From IMG/VR virus record IMGVR_UViG_3300044961_000223, positions 1 to 39,694 of that record: a stretch of DNA of 39,694 bases, one strand, 5' to 3'. The position numbers were made by a program, and so were the translations under genes. Below, piece after piece: positions 1 through 7,520 of the stretch. The notes under the pieces were generated by a model. That model was given only the letters and a program-made list of their open reading frames with translations. It was not told the DNA's origin and searched no databases. The DNA comes from a virus. Positions within the stretch are counted from its first letter, which is position 1. Each line of letters begins with the position of its first letter.

Positions 1-292
1 GTGACTTTTTCTTTCCGTCTCTGCTTAGCTCACGCGCGCGCTTGTATGTTTTCTCACTCACTTTTGTCGGCGGCCGCCAGCCTTTTTGACACGCACGAAA
101 AATCGCGATCATAAATTCGTTGCTGTCTGACGAATACACGCACCTGAACGCATCAGCCGCAAAAACAGTCATACCCGCCCCACCGCAAAAAGGCTCATAA
201 AAATCGAAATGCTTTAAGTCTGCCTGCAAATACTCACGCATAGCAGATATTATTTGCTTCGCGTGTCGCTGTTTTCCGCCCATATATTGCAT
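1..292 (-). CDS. dam: DNA adenine methylase (Dam family), N-terminal part, cut by the window edge
   Basis: This is the first 97 codons of a Dam-type N6-adenine methyltransferase, which would methylate adenine in a short DNA site. The protein begins MQYMGGKQRHAKQI and carries the SAM-binding motif I as YEPFCGGAGM near residues 31-40, then a NEFMIAIF segment typical of the family. The ATG at 292 lies 2 nt after the stop of the nuclease gene, so the two are probably translated together. The gene runs off the left edge. The C-terminal half with the DPPY catalytic motif is at the right end of the window on the same strand. Family members have about 50-70 residues between these parts, and those are not present here. 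The identification is strong; the recognition site cannot be read from the sequence. Confidence 0.85.
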   Translation of the reverse strand, partial: MQYMGGKQRHAKQIISAMREYLQADLKHFDFYEPFCGGAGMTVFAADAFRCVYSSDSNEFMIAIFRACQKGWRPPTKVSEKTYKRARELSRDGKKKS

Positions 293-294
293 TT

Positions 295-648
295 TCACAT
301 CCCCAAAAAATTCTCAGCGGTCGCTTTATCTACGTCAAATACGCGCATCGAATGCGACAGCGTGAATGCCCCGCCATCTTCACTAAATCGCAGAACGAGA
401 TAGCGGCATTGCGCGCGCTGCACTACCGCACGCGTCAGCACTTGCCAACTGCTCAAAGGTCGATTGCCAATTTTTGCTTCGACGAATGCCACACGATTAT
501 CCATTGCGATCAAAAAATCCCAGCCAGACAACGTATGTCTGACTGCGCCTGAGTCGCGGTCAACGTAAATGTAAGCGTCTGGCGAATTGCGTCGCAAGCA
601 TGCAATTAGCTTGTTGACCGCCTCGCGTTCAGTTTTCGATCTTTTCAC
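295..648 (-). CDS. VRR-NUC-type PD-(D/E)XK nuclease
   Basis: The 117-residue protein has the size and motif order of phage VRR-NUC nucleases, which are related to Holliday-junction resolvases. The visible catalytic set is Glu7 in the first helix, Asp44 in GWDFLI, Glu57-Ala-Lys59 in VEAK, and Gln69 in the following helix. Such proteins are common in replication modules of phages that also carry family A polymerases and SNF2 helicases, as here. The start is a GTG at 648, 3 nt after the preceding membrane-protein gene. A role in cutting branched or replicating DNA is inferred from the family. Confidence 0.8.
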   Translation of the reverse strand: MKRSKTEREAVNKLIACLRRNSPDAYIYVDRDSGAVRHTLSGWDFLIAMDNRVAFVEAKIGNRPLSSWQVLTRAVVQRAQCRYLVLRFSEDGGAFTLSHSMRVFDVDKATAENFLGM

Positions 649-651
649 AAT

Positions 652-1371
652 TTACCCCGCAAGTTCTTTTTCGAGCATCGATTCTTCACGCTTCTTTCTC
701 GCGCGATACCGCGCGCCGCGCTCAGCAACTTTCAATTTTTGTGTCTCTTCACGCTCAAATCCGTCTTTTGCAGCGAGCATAACCCGCCCGATAATGATTG
801 ACGCAAAAACGAGAAGCGGGATGAGCCCGCCGCGCTGCCAAGCCTCAGCGCGCTCGCCGGCTGTCAAATACTGCTCTACATTCGCTTCATTCACACTGAT
901 TTTCTCTCTCTTCACACACACAGCGTCTTCATCGTATGCTGCGCAAATGCCTTGCGGATATTTCACTTCAACCCGCTTTTCCCATTCGTAACGTAAATTT
1001 GCTCGCATCGAAATATACATGAGTGTGAGCAGCACGAACCACAGCAGCGCTTGCCAGGCAGCATGAACGCGCACAGCGCGCGCGTGACTGATTGTGCGAT
1101 TGATCAGCCACACACCTGCTTCGATGAACGCAGCTTTGCCAATCGCTGAGAGAATCGAAAACGCAGAGCCGAAAAAAGAAGGAGTGATGTAAGCAAACGT
1201 AACGGCAAGCTGTATGCCTGAGACAGCAAGCCCGATCTTAATATACCAGTCATTCAAAATTAAATCGGCAGCTATCTCACGCAACTGCTTCCTGACTCTG
1301 CGTTCGCGCAGCGTCAGTTTTTCACGCGGCGCGCGCTCTGTTTTCTTTTGCTTCGTTTTTGTTCTGCTCAT
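652..1371 (-). CDS. Integral membrane protein of unknown function
   Basis: A 239-residue protein with a basic N-terminus (MSRTKTKQKKTER), several hydrophobic stretches (about residues 45-65, 70-90, 110-130 and 185-205) and a highly charged, probably cytoplasmic C-terminal tail. The ATG at 1371 overlaps the stop of the repeat-protein gene as ATGA and has an AAGGAAG ribosome site about 8 nt upstream. That is why it is preferred to a start 30 codons earlier. An unusual Lys/Arg-rich start of the form xKTKQKKTER is shared with the small gene at 2024-2305. No family is recognised. Position in the early operon makes a host-takeover or superinfection role possible, but nothing in the sequence proves it. 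Confidence 0.7.
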   Translation of the reverse strand: MSRTKTKQKKTERAPREKLTLRERRVRKQLREIAADLILNDWYIKIGLAVSGIQLAVTFAYITPSFFGSAFSILSAIGKAAFIEAGVWLINRTISHARAVRVHAAWQALLWFVLLTLMYISMRANLRYEWEKRVEVKYPQGICAAYDEDAVCVKREKISVNEANVEQYLTAGERAEAWQRGGLIPLLVFASIIIGRVMLAAKDGFEREETQKLKVAERGARYRARKKREESMLEKELAG

Positions 1372-1988
1372 TTTTGTTCTTCCTTTTTGATTTCCGATAA
1401 ACCTAAAATTTTCGCTCTGCGCGGCGTCAGTCTGCCACGCACGTTGCTGACATCGCCACACACACCAGTAAGATCACCCCAAACGCCGGTAAGATCACCC
1501 CAAACGTCGGTAAGGTCGCCACGCGCGTTGCTGACATCGCCGCGCACACCACTGAGGTCGCCATACACGTTGCTGACATCGCCACACACACCAGTAAGAT
1601 CACCCCAAACGCCGGTAAGGTCGCCCCAAACGCCGGTAAGGTCGCCGCGCACGCCGGTTATACAGCCCCAAACGCCGCAAAGGTCGCCGCGCACGCCGTC
1701 GAACACGCCGTAAAGGCCGTTTATCAATGCGTAGCGCACGTCGTGTAAGTCACCATGAACACCCTCGCTTAGACTCAACGGCAAATCTAAATTATCCTGC
1801 GCCCACGATAAATAAGGACGCAAGCTTTTTTCACGACAAAGCGTGCGCTTGTCGCGCTCGTCGCCGTACAAAATCAAAACGCCTGTCTCGCCATAACGAC
1901 GCAAAAACGCTTCGAGCCCTTCGCCGCACGCGCCTTTCTCGCGCAATAGCGCTGCTGTGATATGATATTCTTTTTTTTCGTTTTCCAT
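1368..1988 (-). CDS. Heptapeptide-repeat (GDLTGVW) protein
   Basis: A 206-residue protein. The first 60 or so residues (MENEKKEYHITAALLREKGA onward) form a globular-looking part with an LxxxGACxxGxxxFxxRYG pattern that I recall from phage hypothetical proteins. From about residue 85 it becomes a tandem array of 7-residue units with consensus G-D-[LV]-[TS]-[GN]-[VA]-[WCRY]. About 13 units are contiguous and a few degenerate ones precede them. Leu/Val at position 3 and Val at position 6 repeat every seven residues. This fits a narrow left-handed beta-roll or a glycine-rich trimeric stalk, but neither is proven. The ATG at 1988 was chosen because GGCGGGA precedes it; an ATG at 2036 is possible. 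Function unknown. Confidence 0.7.
   Translation of the reverse strand: MENEKKEYHITAALLREKGACGEGLEAFLRRYGETGVLILYGDERDKRTLCREKSLRPYLSWAQDNLDLPLSLSEGVHGDLHDVRYALINGLYGVFDGVRGDLCGVWGCITGVRGDLTGVWGDLTGVWGDLTGVCGDVSNVYGDLSGVRGDVSNARGDLTDVWGDLTGVWGDLTGVCGDVSNVRGRLTPRRAKILGLSEIKKEEQK
1440..1700. repeat. Tandem 21-bp coding repeats with a 126-bp higher-order period
   Basis: The array encodes the GDLTGVW heptads of the overlapping minus-strand gene. A 54-bp block at 1440-1493 recurs identically at 1566-1619, exactly six 21-bp units away. That indicates recent in-frame unit duplication or gene conversion. There are no unique spacers, so it is not a CRISPR array. Confidence 0.9.
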
Positions 1989-2023
1989 TGCTATTTTTCC
2001 CGCCGTTGACTTATTTTTTTTGT

Positions 2024-2305
2024 TCAACTGTCCCATATGTCGCAAATTCGCTCAAACTCTGTTATGGCCGCGCGCAACTCGACACGTAGAAGACCAGCAA
2101 TCGGGATATTGTCCAGTTCCCACAGCACAGCCTTAGCGGGGTATAGGTACTTGTGCCGCATCTCGTCCGCAGTCAGGTTTACGTCTTCTGGTGCGCCATC
2201 GTTGCGCAGTTCTGCGATAGTCGCTTCTGCTCTGTCTATCCAGAATTGATAATTCTCAATGTCATATTGTCGTTCTGTTTTCTTCTGCTTTGTTTTTGCT
2301 CTCAT
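2024..2305 (-). CDS. Small helical protein of unknown function
   Basis: A 93-residue acidic protein after a basic N-terminus (MRAKTKQKKTERQYDIENYQ). The rest looks alpha-helical, with WIDRAEATIAELRN and a C-terminal FERICDIWDS. The ATG at 2305 overlaps the stop of the DNA polymerase gene as ATGA and is preceded by GGTGGGG, so it is probably translated by coupling. The first ten residues closely resemble the start of the membrane protein at 652-1371, which may reflect a duplicated start region. No family is recognised. Confidence 0.6.
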   Translation of the reverse strand: MRAKTKQKKTERQYDIENYQFWIDRAEATIAELRNDGAPEDVNLTADEMRHKYLYPAKAVLWELDNIPIAGLLRVELRAAITEFERICDIWDS

Positions 2306-4188
2306 TTTCCCCACCTCTGCGTTATTTTCTGCTCAACTTCTAATTTCATATCCGGCGCCCAATCAGGCGCTGAGCGCATAACATCGCTTACTCGCTGCGC
2401 TATACTCTCTGCCTCGCGCGTTTTCGACTCAACGACGATCTCGTCGTAAACGTGCAGCACGACGCACACGTCATCAAACTCAAGCTGTACAAGTGCACGA
2501 CGCAATAGCTGTGCAGCAACTGCTTGCATCAGATTTTCCCACAAAAGCCCGCCGTAAATTTTTTCACGCGTTACGCCGTCCGGCGTCCAAAACAGACTGC
2601 CTTGTTCGTCCACCCCGGCGCCACGATAATACAACTCATAGCCGCTCGGCAGCGTAACGCAGACAGTGTTTTTGCCGCGACGTGAAAAGCAAAAACTGTG
2701 TGTCTCGACAGACGCGCCGTTAACTGCATCGCGAAACGCTTGCTCGACCGCAGACCAGGCGCTTGTCACGTACTTATTCGCGCTTCGCCACACTTTGACA
2801 ATCTGACGCGACATAGACTCGTTAATCGCAATGCCTGCCTGCATTTTCGCAATCGCCCCAAACTTCACATGCCCGGCCCCGTAGCCAAGCGACAGAACAG
2901 CGATTTTCGCGAGGTTATATTCTTGCGCGTCTTTTTTTGATATGGGCCGGCTAAACAGCTTTTCGCCAAAAATCAAATACTGGCTCTCGCCTGCTTCGAC
3001 ACGCTTGCGTTGCTCTGCATCACCTGAATAATAAAGCGACAAATAATTTTCAATCCCACGCCAATCTGTCGTGATGAGTTTATAGCCACGCGGCGCACAG
3101 ACCAGGCCGCGCTGCAGCGACGCAAGACCTTTTTTCGTCGGGTTTTCGAGCTGCGTTTTAAGCGTCTCTTCCCACTTGTCGCTTTCAACCGCAAACTTGT
3201 AGAAGTTGAAAAAATTCACGCCCCACGACTGCCACCGGCCCGTATGCGCGGCAGCGTAGGTCGATACATTGTAGCATCGCCCGTCGGCGGCAGTCATCTC
3301 TTTCAGCTTCGCAGCTTTGTCTACCGCACGCGTCATCAGCATTGTGCGAATGTCTAACGCTTCGCGCAGCTCAGCATTATCTGTCTCTGCGTATAGCTGA
3401 GCGAGCGTGTCAGCGCGCGCATCAGACAATTTCACGCCGTGCGTCTTTTCAAGCCACAGCAAAAACTCATCGCGACCTGAAAGCACAAGGGTGCCTGCGT
3501 CGTTGCGTCCGGCGATTTCCTCAGCACGCTTTTCCGCACGTTCAATAAAAATCTGTTCAGCGCGCAGCAGCGCGTCGACGCCTTTTAGGTCGATAGGGAC
3601 GCCGCGCGCTTGTTGTCTTTTGTCAGCCTCGAAAACCGCTTTTTCGGCATCAGAAAAACGAGGCCACAGCCGCGCGAAAATCGCAGACTCTGCCTCAACG
3701 TCATCAGCGCAGTATCGCATCCACGCCGCTTTGTCTTTTTCAGTCACAGGTAAAAAACGACCTGTTTGGCGATAGGGCACAGAATACGTCGCAATCAATC
3801 GCTTGCCGTCGGCATTTTTTTGCGCCTCTACTTTCATTAGCGCGGCAACGTTAGCCAGGCTCGACCGAGGCGCAGCGAGGCCAAATCGCCGCGACATTGC
3901 TTGCGTACAGAGCCAGCTCGACACGTCAGCAAGCCGTGTGCCTGGAAAAAAGCGCTTGAAAGCGCAGTATTCAAAAAACCAATTATGAGCAACAAAGCGA
4001 CCCTGAAATTGCAAAAGCTCATTAGGCAGACGCATCTCGTCAGTAAGCCAAACGACTTTAACAGGCTCACTATTGATTTTGTACGCGACACAAAAAAGGC
4101 CGGCCTGCGCGTCTGCAAAATAATTCACCGGCCCGCGCTCGATCGGGCAAGCAGAGAATGACTCAACGTCAACGACACAAAAACTCAT
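2302..4188 (-). CDS. polA: Family A DNA polymerase with 3'-5' exonuclease domain
   Basis: The replicative DNA polymerase of the phage, 628 residues. The N-terminal exonuclease domain has motif I as DVES (residues 7-10), motif II as VAHNWFFEYC and motif III as YCADDVEAE. The palm has motif A as TDWRGIENYL near 376, motif B in the LAKIAVLSLGYGAG segment near 435 and motif C near 580. Motif C reads HVYDEIVVE: the usual His of HDE is Tyr (codon TAC), which is unusual. There is no 5'-nuclease domain, as expected for phage enzymes. It overlaps the genes on both sides by ATGA. It lies with the ssDNA-binding protein, nuclease, SNF2 helicase and PrimPol/helicase of the same replication module. Confidence 0.93.
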   Translation of the reverse strand: MSFCVVDVESFSACPIERGPVNYFADAQAGLFCVAYKINSEPVKVVWLTDEMRLPNELLQFQGRFVAHNWFFEYCAFKRFFPGTRLADVSSWLCTQAMSRRFGLAAPRSSLANVAALMKVEAQKNADGKRLIATYSVPYRQTGRFLPVTEKDKAAWMRYCADDVEAESAIFARLWPRFSDAEKAVFEADKRQQARGVPIDLKGVDALLRAEQIFIERAEKRAEEIAGRNDAGTLVLSGRDEFLLWLEKTHGVKLSDARADTLAQLYAETDNAELREALDIRTMLMTRAVDKAAKLKEMTAADGRCYNVSTYAAAHTGRWQSWGVNFFNFYKFAVESDKWEETLKTQLENPTKKGLASLQRGLVCAPRGYKLITTDWRGIENYLSLYYSGDAEQRKRVEAGESQYLIFGEKLFSRPISKKDAQEYNLAKIAVLSLGYGAGHVKFGAIAKMQAGIAINESMSRQIVKVWRSANKYVTSAWSAVEQAFRDAVNGASVETHSFCFSRRGKNTVCVTLPSGYELYYRGAGVDEQGSLFWTPDGVTREKIYGGLLWENLMQAVAAQLLRRALVQLEFDDVCVVLHVYDEIVVESKTREAESIAQRVSDVMRSAPDWAPDMKLEVEQKITQRWGK

Positions 4189-4430
4189 TTTACCGGCCCC
4201 GCGAACAGGATCGCATCAGCATAGACAAGCTCGCCGCATCGCTCATATACAAGCGACGTGAAGACCCGCCCCGGCGCACGTCTGTGCGTCAAAAATGCAA
4301 TTGCGACAGGCTCAAAAGGCGTGCTGTGCTTGAGTGAGACAACTCCGCGCAGCTTGTAACCGCGCGCGGTCAATACGTTATTTTTGTTGACGCGCTCGGC
4401 GTCATTCGATATGCTCTCTTTGTTCTTCAT
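4185..4430 (-). CDS. Small protein of unknown function
   Basis: An 81-residue protein beginning MKNKESISNDAERV. The middle looks like a small beta domain (RGYKLRGVVSLKHSTPFEPV). A strong AGGAGA ribosome site precedes the ATG at 4430, and the stop overlaps the polymerase start as ATGA, so it probably sets polymerase translation by coupling. The 58-nt gap upstream is one of the few real gaps in the operon and holds a GC-rich hairpin. No family is recognised. Confidence 0.65.
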   Translation of the reverse strand: MKNKESISNDAERVNKNNVLTARGYKLRGVVSLKHSTPFEPVAIAFLTHRRAPGRVFTSLVYERCGELVYADAILFAGPVK

Positions 4431-4451
4431 CGGTTTCTCCTGAAGTTCATT

Positions 4452-4482
4452 GCCCGACGCTGCTACCCGCCGGGCTTTTTTT
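4452..4482 (+). terminator. GC hairpin followed by seven T on the plus strand
   Basis: GCCCG at 4452-4456 pairs with CGGGC at 4471-4475 around a 14-nt loop, followed by T 4476-4482. On the plus strand this has terminator form, although all genes here are on the minus strand. It may stop antisense transcription. On the minus strand the same hairpin sits just before a strong ribosome site and could shape the mRNA instead. Confidence 0.3.
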
Positions 4483-4488
4483 ATGCGC

Positions 4489-5253
4489 TCACCAGATCAA
4501 GTCTGGGTTAATGTCCGCTGACTCATCAGCCGCCGCCGGTTCAATGCCCGCGAAGGGGTCAAAACCGCCAATGCGCTCGCCATCGCGCACTTTACGCAGA
4601 CCGTTCAGATATGCAGTCACGCCCGCGTTGCCGTTCACTTCATAAACTGATAGTGTCAACGCAACGTCAGCATAGACGCCTGAGTAAAACTCACGCTCGA
4701 TGAAGTGCGGCTCGACTGCACGTCCGGTCGCGTCTTGCAACGCAATCGGATACTTCTCAGTGAATGCGTCGTTTTTGTTCTCGCGCATAGCAGATTTTTT
4801 CACCTGCCAGGTCAGGCAGTCAGCAAGCTCTGCACGCACCTCGCCGCGCGAGTTCGGCCGTCCGCCGTCTTTTAGCAGCGAACCCTCAACGTCAATCGCA
4901 GTCGCAGTCTTGAATATCTGCATCTTCTCAGCGCTATCGACCACTTTTTTATTCAGCGCGATTGCCTGCTTTATCGCATCAGCAAGCTGACGCTGAAAAC
5001 CCTGAGCGCCCTTTTTTGGCACTAAGATTGTCACGCTCTTTGTACCCTTGCGCCAGTCAGTTTTGTCTTCACGAAACTCTTTCACGAAAACCCACGTCAA
5101 ACGCGCATTGCGTACAACACAGCTTACGCCCTTGTCGGTCGCGCGTTGCAGAACAAGCTGCGGCGTGCCAAGCAGCGCAACTGTCGCAGAAGGCGCTGTG
5201 TCGATTTTCTCGGGCTTTGTCTCTTTCTTTGTTTTTGTCAATGTTTTACTCAT
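4489..5253 (-). CDS. Single-stranded DNA-binding protein, DUF2815-like
   Basis: A 254-residue protein with a Lys/Thr-rich N-terminal tail (MSKTLTKTKKETKPEK) and a body resembling the DUF2815 family found next to family A polymerases in phages. Visible features are VVRNARLTWVFV (about 55-66), the KKSAMRENKNDAF stretch, HFIEREFYSGVYADVALTLS near 190 and an acidic end (GFDPFAGIEP then ESADINPDLIW). Acidic tails are common in ssDNA-binding proteins and recruit partners. The start at 5253 has GAGGT 8 nt upstream; the longer frame upstream overlaps the nuclease gene and lacks a site. It follows the DUF2800-type gene directly, the usual order for these two. Confidence 0.75.
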   Translation of the reverse strand: MSKTLTKTKKETKPEKIDTAPSATVALLGTPQLVLQRATDKGVSCVVRNARLTWVFVKEFREDKTDWRKGTKSVTILVPKKGAQGFQRQLADAIKQAIALNKKVVDSAEKMQIFKTATAIDVEGSLLKDGGRPNSRGEVRAELADCLTWQVKKSAMRENKNDAFTEKYPIALQDATGRAVEPHFIEREFYSGVYADVALTLSVYEVNGNAGVTAYLNGLRKVRDGERIGGFDPFAGIEPAAADESADINPDLIW

Positions 5254-5263
5254 TGTTTTTACC

Positions 5264-6427
5264 TCACTTTTTTGTCTTCTTTTGTGCTTTTTGTTTTTCC
5301 ATGATCGCGCCAAGCACCGGCGCAATCTGAATGAATTTTTCCTCGCCATCTTCGGCGGTCAAAAAATTCCGTTCATCTACCAGGCCAACAGACAAGTTTT
5401 GTGGCTGGTACACGACAGAGCGCAGCGCGTCTCTGTCCACACCTTTCAGCTTCTCGACCTGCGCGGGGCTTTTCACTTTCGGCGCTTCATACAGTTTGTC
5501 AGGCGACAGTTTTAGTTTCTCAGCTATCTGCTCAGGTGATAACTCGCGAAACCAAGCGCGCCTGCCTGCGCTTTTCGTTAGCCCCACACCGGGCAGTTTG
5601 CCACCAAGTTCAAGATATTGCTTCGCCTCGTCGAGAATTTCGTCGAAAAACTTCTTCGCTGGCCGCGCAAGAGCAATCAGTTTTGCCCACTCAGCAGGAT
5701 TCGCTGCTAAATTGTCTTTTTTCGCAGGGTCATAATATGCGTAAATCGCCTCGCGGAACACCTTGCAGCGCGTTATCGCTGCACACGATCTGCAATGCGC
5801 GCCGACGCGATACTGCCCCTCGCGTTTTTCAAGTTCGGCAGCAAGATCGGCAAAAAAGCGCTCGTCGTAAGCGATCTCTGCATAGTCGATAATTGACAGG
5901 CGAGGCTGTATAATGACGCCGCGAATTGCGGCAGGTTTCAGTCTGTATTTCGCGCAGAACGCATGCGCGTAAATCGCAAGCTGTTCATTCTGTGCAGCAG
6001 ATACAGGCACAAAGCCAGTTTTGTAGTCGATAACGATTAGCGTATTCTCAGTGCGTGAATAGATCACGCAATCTGGCCTTGCGCTGATGCGAATGTCAGC
6101 GCTTTCGTAATCTGCATCAGACTCGAAGTAAAGCTGCGCGCCTGTCACGCTCTCACTCAGTCTCTTTACAGCATCAACGCAGAATGCGATAACAGACTCT
6201 GCATCTTCACTCGCCGCAATCACGTTTTGCGCCTCTCTGCTCAGTGTTATTGAATTGTCAAAGGCTGCATGAATTGCAGCGTGAATTGCTACCCCCTCAG
6301 CCTGCTCAGGCGTCTGAGCTTTAAGAGGGTTTTTCGCTGCTCTACTCAGCTTCTCGCTCGGCTCGCAGTATGTCCACACATACGCGCGTGACGCAGCGTA
6401 AGTTTTATTTTCGTTGTTTTTCTTCAT
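5264..6427 (-). CDS. DUF2800-family PD-(D/E)XK nuclease (Cas4/RecB-like)
   Basis: A 387-residue protein of the DUF2800 type, part of many phage replication or recombination modules. The RecB-like nuclease motifs appear in order: His in EGVAIHAAIH near residue 48, Asp in SARPDCVIY near 118, then VIDYKTG near 132 and the Q-containing NEQLAIYAHAF helix near 147. A cysteine cluster, CRSCAAITRC, follows near 208-217 as in Cas4-like enzymes that bind an Fe-S cluster. Only three of the usual four cysteines are obvious. The ATG at 6427 overlaps the previous stop as ATGA. A role in DNA-end processing together with the ssDNA-binding protein is inferred. Confidence 0.75.
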   Translation of the reverse strand: MKKNNENKTYAASRAYVWTYCEPSEKLSRAAKNPLKAQTPEQAEGVAIHAAIHAAFDNSITLSREAQNVIAASEDAESVIAFCVDAVKRLSESVTGAQLYFESDADYESADIRISARPDCVIYSRTENTLIVIDYKTGFVPVSAAQNEQLAIYAHAFCAKYRLKPAAIRGVIIQPRLSIIDYAEIAYDERFFADLAAELEKREGQYRVGAHCRSCAAITRCKVFREAIYAYYDPAKKDNLAANPAEWAKLIALARPAKKFFDEILDEAKQYLELGGKLPGVGLTKSAGRRAWFRELSPEQIAEKLKLSPDKLYEAPKVKSPAQVEKLKGVDRDALRSVVYQPQNLSVGLVDERNFLTAEDGEEKFIQIAPVLGAIMEKQKAQKKTKK

Positions 6428-7047
6428 TTTTCGTTTTCTCCATCTTCTTCTTCTTCAATCAAATGCAGAAGATACTCAATCTGCGCAGCGCGCGTTTCAA
6501 CGCAAGCGGCAGAAACAGCAAAGCGTATTGCATAATCAGCGTTTTTTCGCGCCAGCTCTGTGTTTCTTAATTTGTTCGCATGTCGACCTGGCGGCGCTAT
6601 GCGCATAGCCGATTCTGTAGCATACACTGCTGCTGATGCGACAGACTGATCAGTCGAGTCAAACGGACTATTGACCACAACGCGCAATGCGTCTGAAAAT
6701 GCAATCTTGTATTCTACCGCGCTAACTGCGCTCGGCGTATCAATTAGCTTCTTCGCGACATAACACGCACGACGCAATCTTGTATCGCCTGGGTGTGCGC
6801 TCTCATATATATGTATCACTTGTTCTGCTAATTCAATCGCGGCGCGCACTGCCTTTCGTGTTGACAAGAATATCGGTCTCGTCAACGCCCAGACTTTTTC
6901 ATCATGCGCTATCTGCGATTCAGCTATATCTCGCGCGCTCAGCGACTCGCGACCGGAAAACAGCACCTCAAGCCGCTCTCTGCCACCCGACTCAACAAGC
7001 CAGCACGGGTCTGCGTCGATCGCGTCTTGTAGCGTTGCCCGTTTCAT
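6424..7047 (-). CDS. Alpha-helical protein resembling Imm5-like 'putative immunity' proteins
   Basis: A 207-residue, nearly all-helical protein. The pattern AIELAEQVIHIYESAHPGDTR followed by alanine-rich helices (AVYATESAMRI, ADYAIRFAVSAA) and a final QIEYLLHLIEEEE resembles the Imm5-like group often called putative immunity protein in phages and bacteria. The gene at 37502-38080 shares the same layout, so the phage carries two divergent copies. It is coupled by ATGA overlap at both ends. The family assignment rests on pattern only; biochemical function is unknown. Confidence 0.5.
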   Translation of the reverse strand: MKRATLQDAIDADPCWLVESGGRERLEVLFSGRESLSARDIAESQIAHDEKVWALTRPIFLSTRKAVRAAIELAEQVIHIYESAHPGDTRLRRACYVAKKLIDTPSAVSAVEYKIAFSDALRVVVNSPFDSTDQSVASAAVYATESAMRIAPPGRHANKLRNTELARKNADYAIRFAVSAACVETRAAQIEYLLHLIEEEEDGENEK

Positions 7048-7373
7048 TTGTGGTTTTCCTTAGCTTTCGCCATACGCTCAGTACCTCGCATTAGTGCGTC
7101 GTTAAACTTCTCGCCGCCTAAATGACGAAACAAGGTCGTCAGCACTTCCTCTGCTTTCGCGAGTGCTTCGCCAATGTTGCGCGCGTCAATGTCGCGCACT
7201 TTCATGCCGCTTTTGACCTCTGACAATCGGTAACGCTTTACGCCTGCGAGTTTTGTGACAAACCACTCAGCACCGCACACGGGGTGCGGCAGCGCGTAAC
7301 CCTCGACTGTTACAATAACGTCAACGCCGTCACGGCCTGCGAGGATGTCGAACGTCTGTTTTTTGGGTTTCAT
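7044..7373 (-). CDS. Small early protein of unknown function
   Basis: A 109-residue protein starting MKPKKQTFDILAGRDGVDVI. The N-terminal half is beta-like (VIVTVEGYALPHPVCGAEWF) and the C-terminal half helical and charged (ALAKAEEVLTTLFRHL). AAGGCGGT precedes the ATG, which overlaps the stop of a 14-codon leader as ATGA. It is the first full-length gene after the early promoter at 7457-7485, so it is probably made early and in quantity. No family is recognised. Confidence 0.65.
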   Translation of the reverse strand: MKPKKQTFDILAGRDGVDVIVTVEGYALPHPVCGAEWFVTKLAGVKRYRLSEVKSGMKVRDIDARNIGEALAKAEEVLTTLFRHLGGEKFNDALMRGTERMAKAKENHK

Positions 7374-7414
7374 GCGTTGACCGCCTTTTCAATCACTATG
7401 TATATCTTTTTCAT
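7370..7414 (-). CDS. 14-residue leader peptide
   Basis: The short frame MKKIYIVIEKAVNA has a strong GGAAGG ribosome site and ends in an ATGA overlap with the next gene. It is the first reading frame on the predicted early transcript. It probably helps load ribosomes on the following gene; no stalling motif is obvious. Confidence 0.45.
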   Translation of the reverse strand: MKKIYIVIEKAVNA

Positions 7415-7432
7415 TTTCTTTTTCCTTCCTTT

Positions 7433-7450
7433 GCCGGGCATCCACCCGGC
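7433..7450 (-). promoter_or_regulatory. 5'-terminal mRNA stem-loop of the early transcript
   Basis: GCCGGG and CCCGGC form a perfect 6-bp stem with a 6-nt loop. The predicted start site of the early promoter is near 7450, so the RNA would begin almost exactly with this hairpin. Such 5' hairpins are known to slow mRNA decay; that role is inferred here. Confidence 0.5.
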
Positions 7451-7456
7451 ACGATT

Positions 7457-7485
7457 AAGATAATAAACCCCGTTCAGGGCGTCAA
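7457..7485 (-). promoter_or_regulatory. Leftward sigma70-type early promoter
   Basis: On the minus strand a -35 TTGACG (7480-7485) is separated by 17 bp from a -10 TATCTT (7457-7462), with seven A just upstream as a possible UP element. The spacer holds a small CCC-TGAAC-GGG inverted repeat. The same architecture recurs at 32550-32578. Confidence 0.65.
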
Positions 7486-7520
7486 CTTTTTTTGCGTTTT
7501 AGTGGTGGGGGTTTTGGGTG

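Noticed and set aside
1440-1700. Regular 21-bp repeats that could be taken for a CRISPR array
   Set aside because: Units are contiguous with no unique spacers and encode the GDLTGVW heptads in frame; the array is coding repeat DNA.
1348-1713. Plus-strand frame rich in Ser-Pro-Thr repeats
   Set aside because: It is the antisense shadow of the heptad-repeat gene; it has no ribosome site and opposes the operon.
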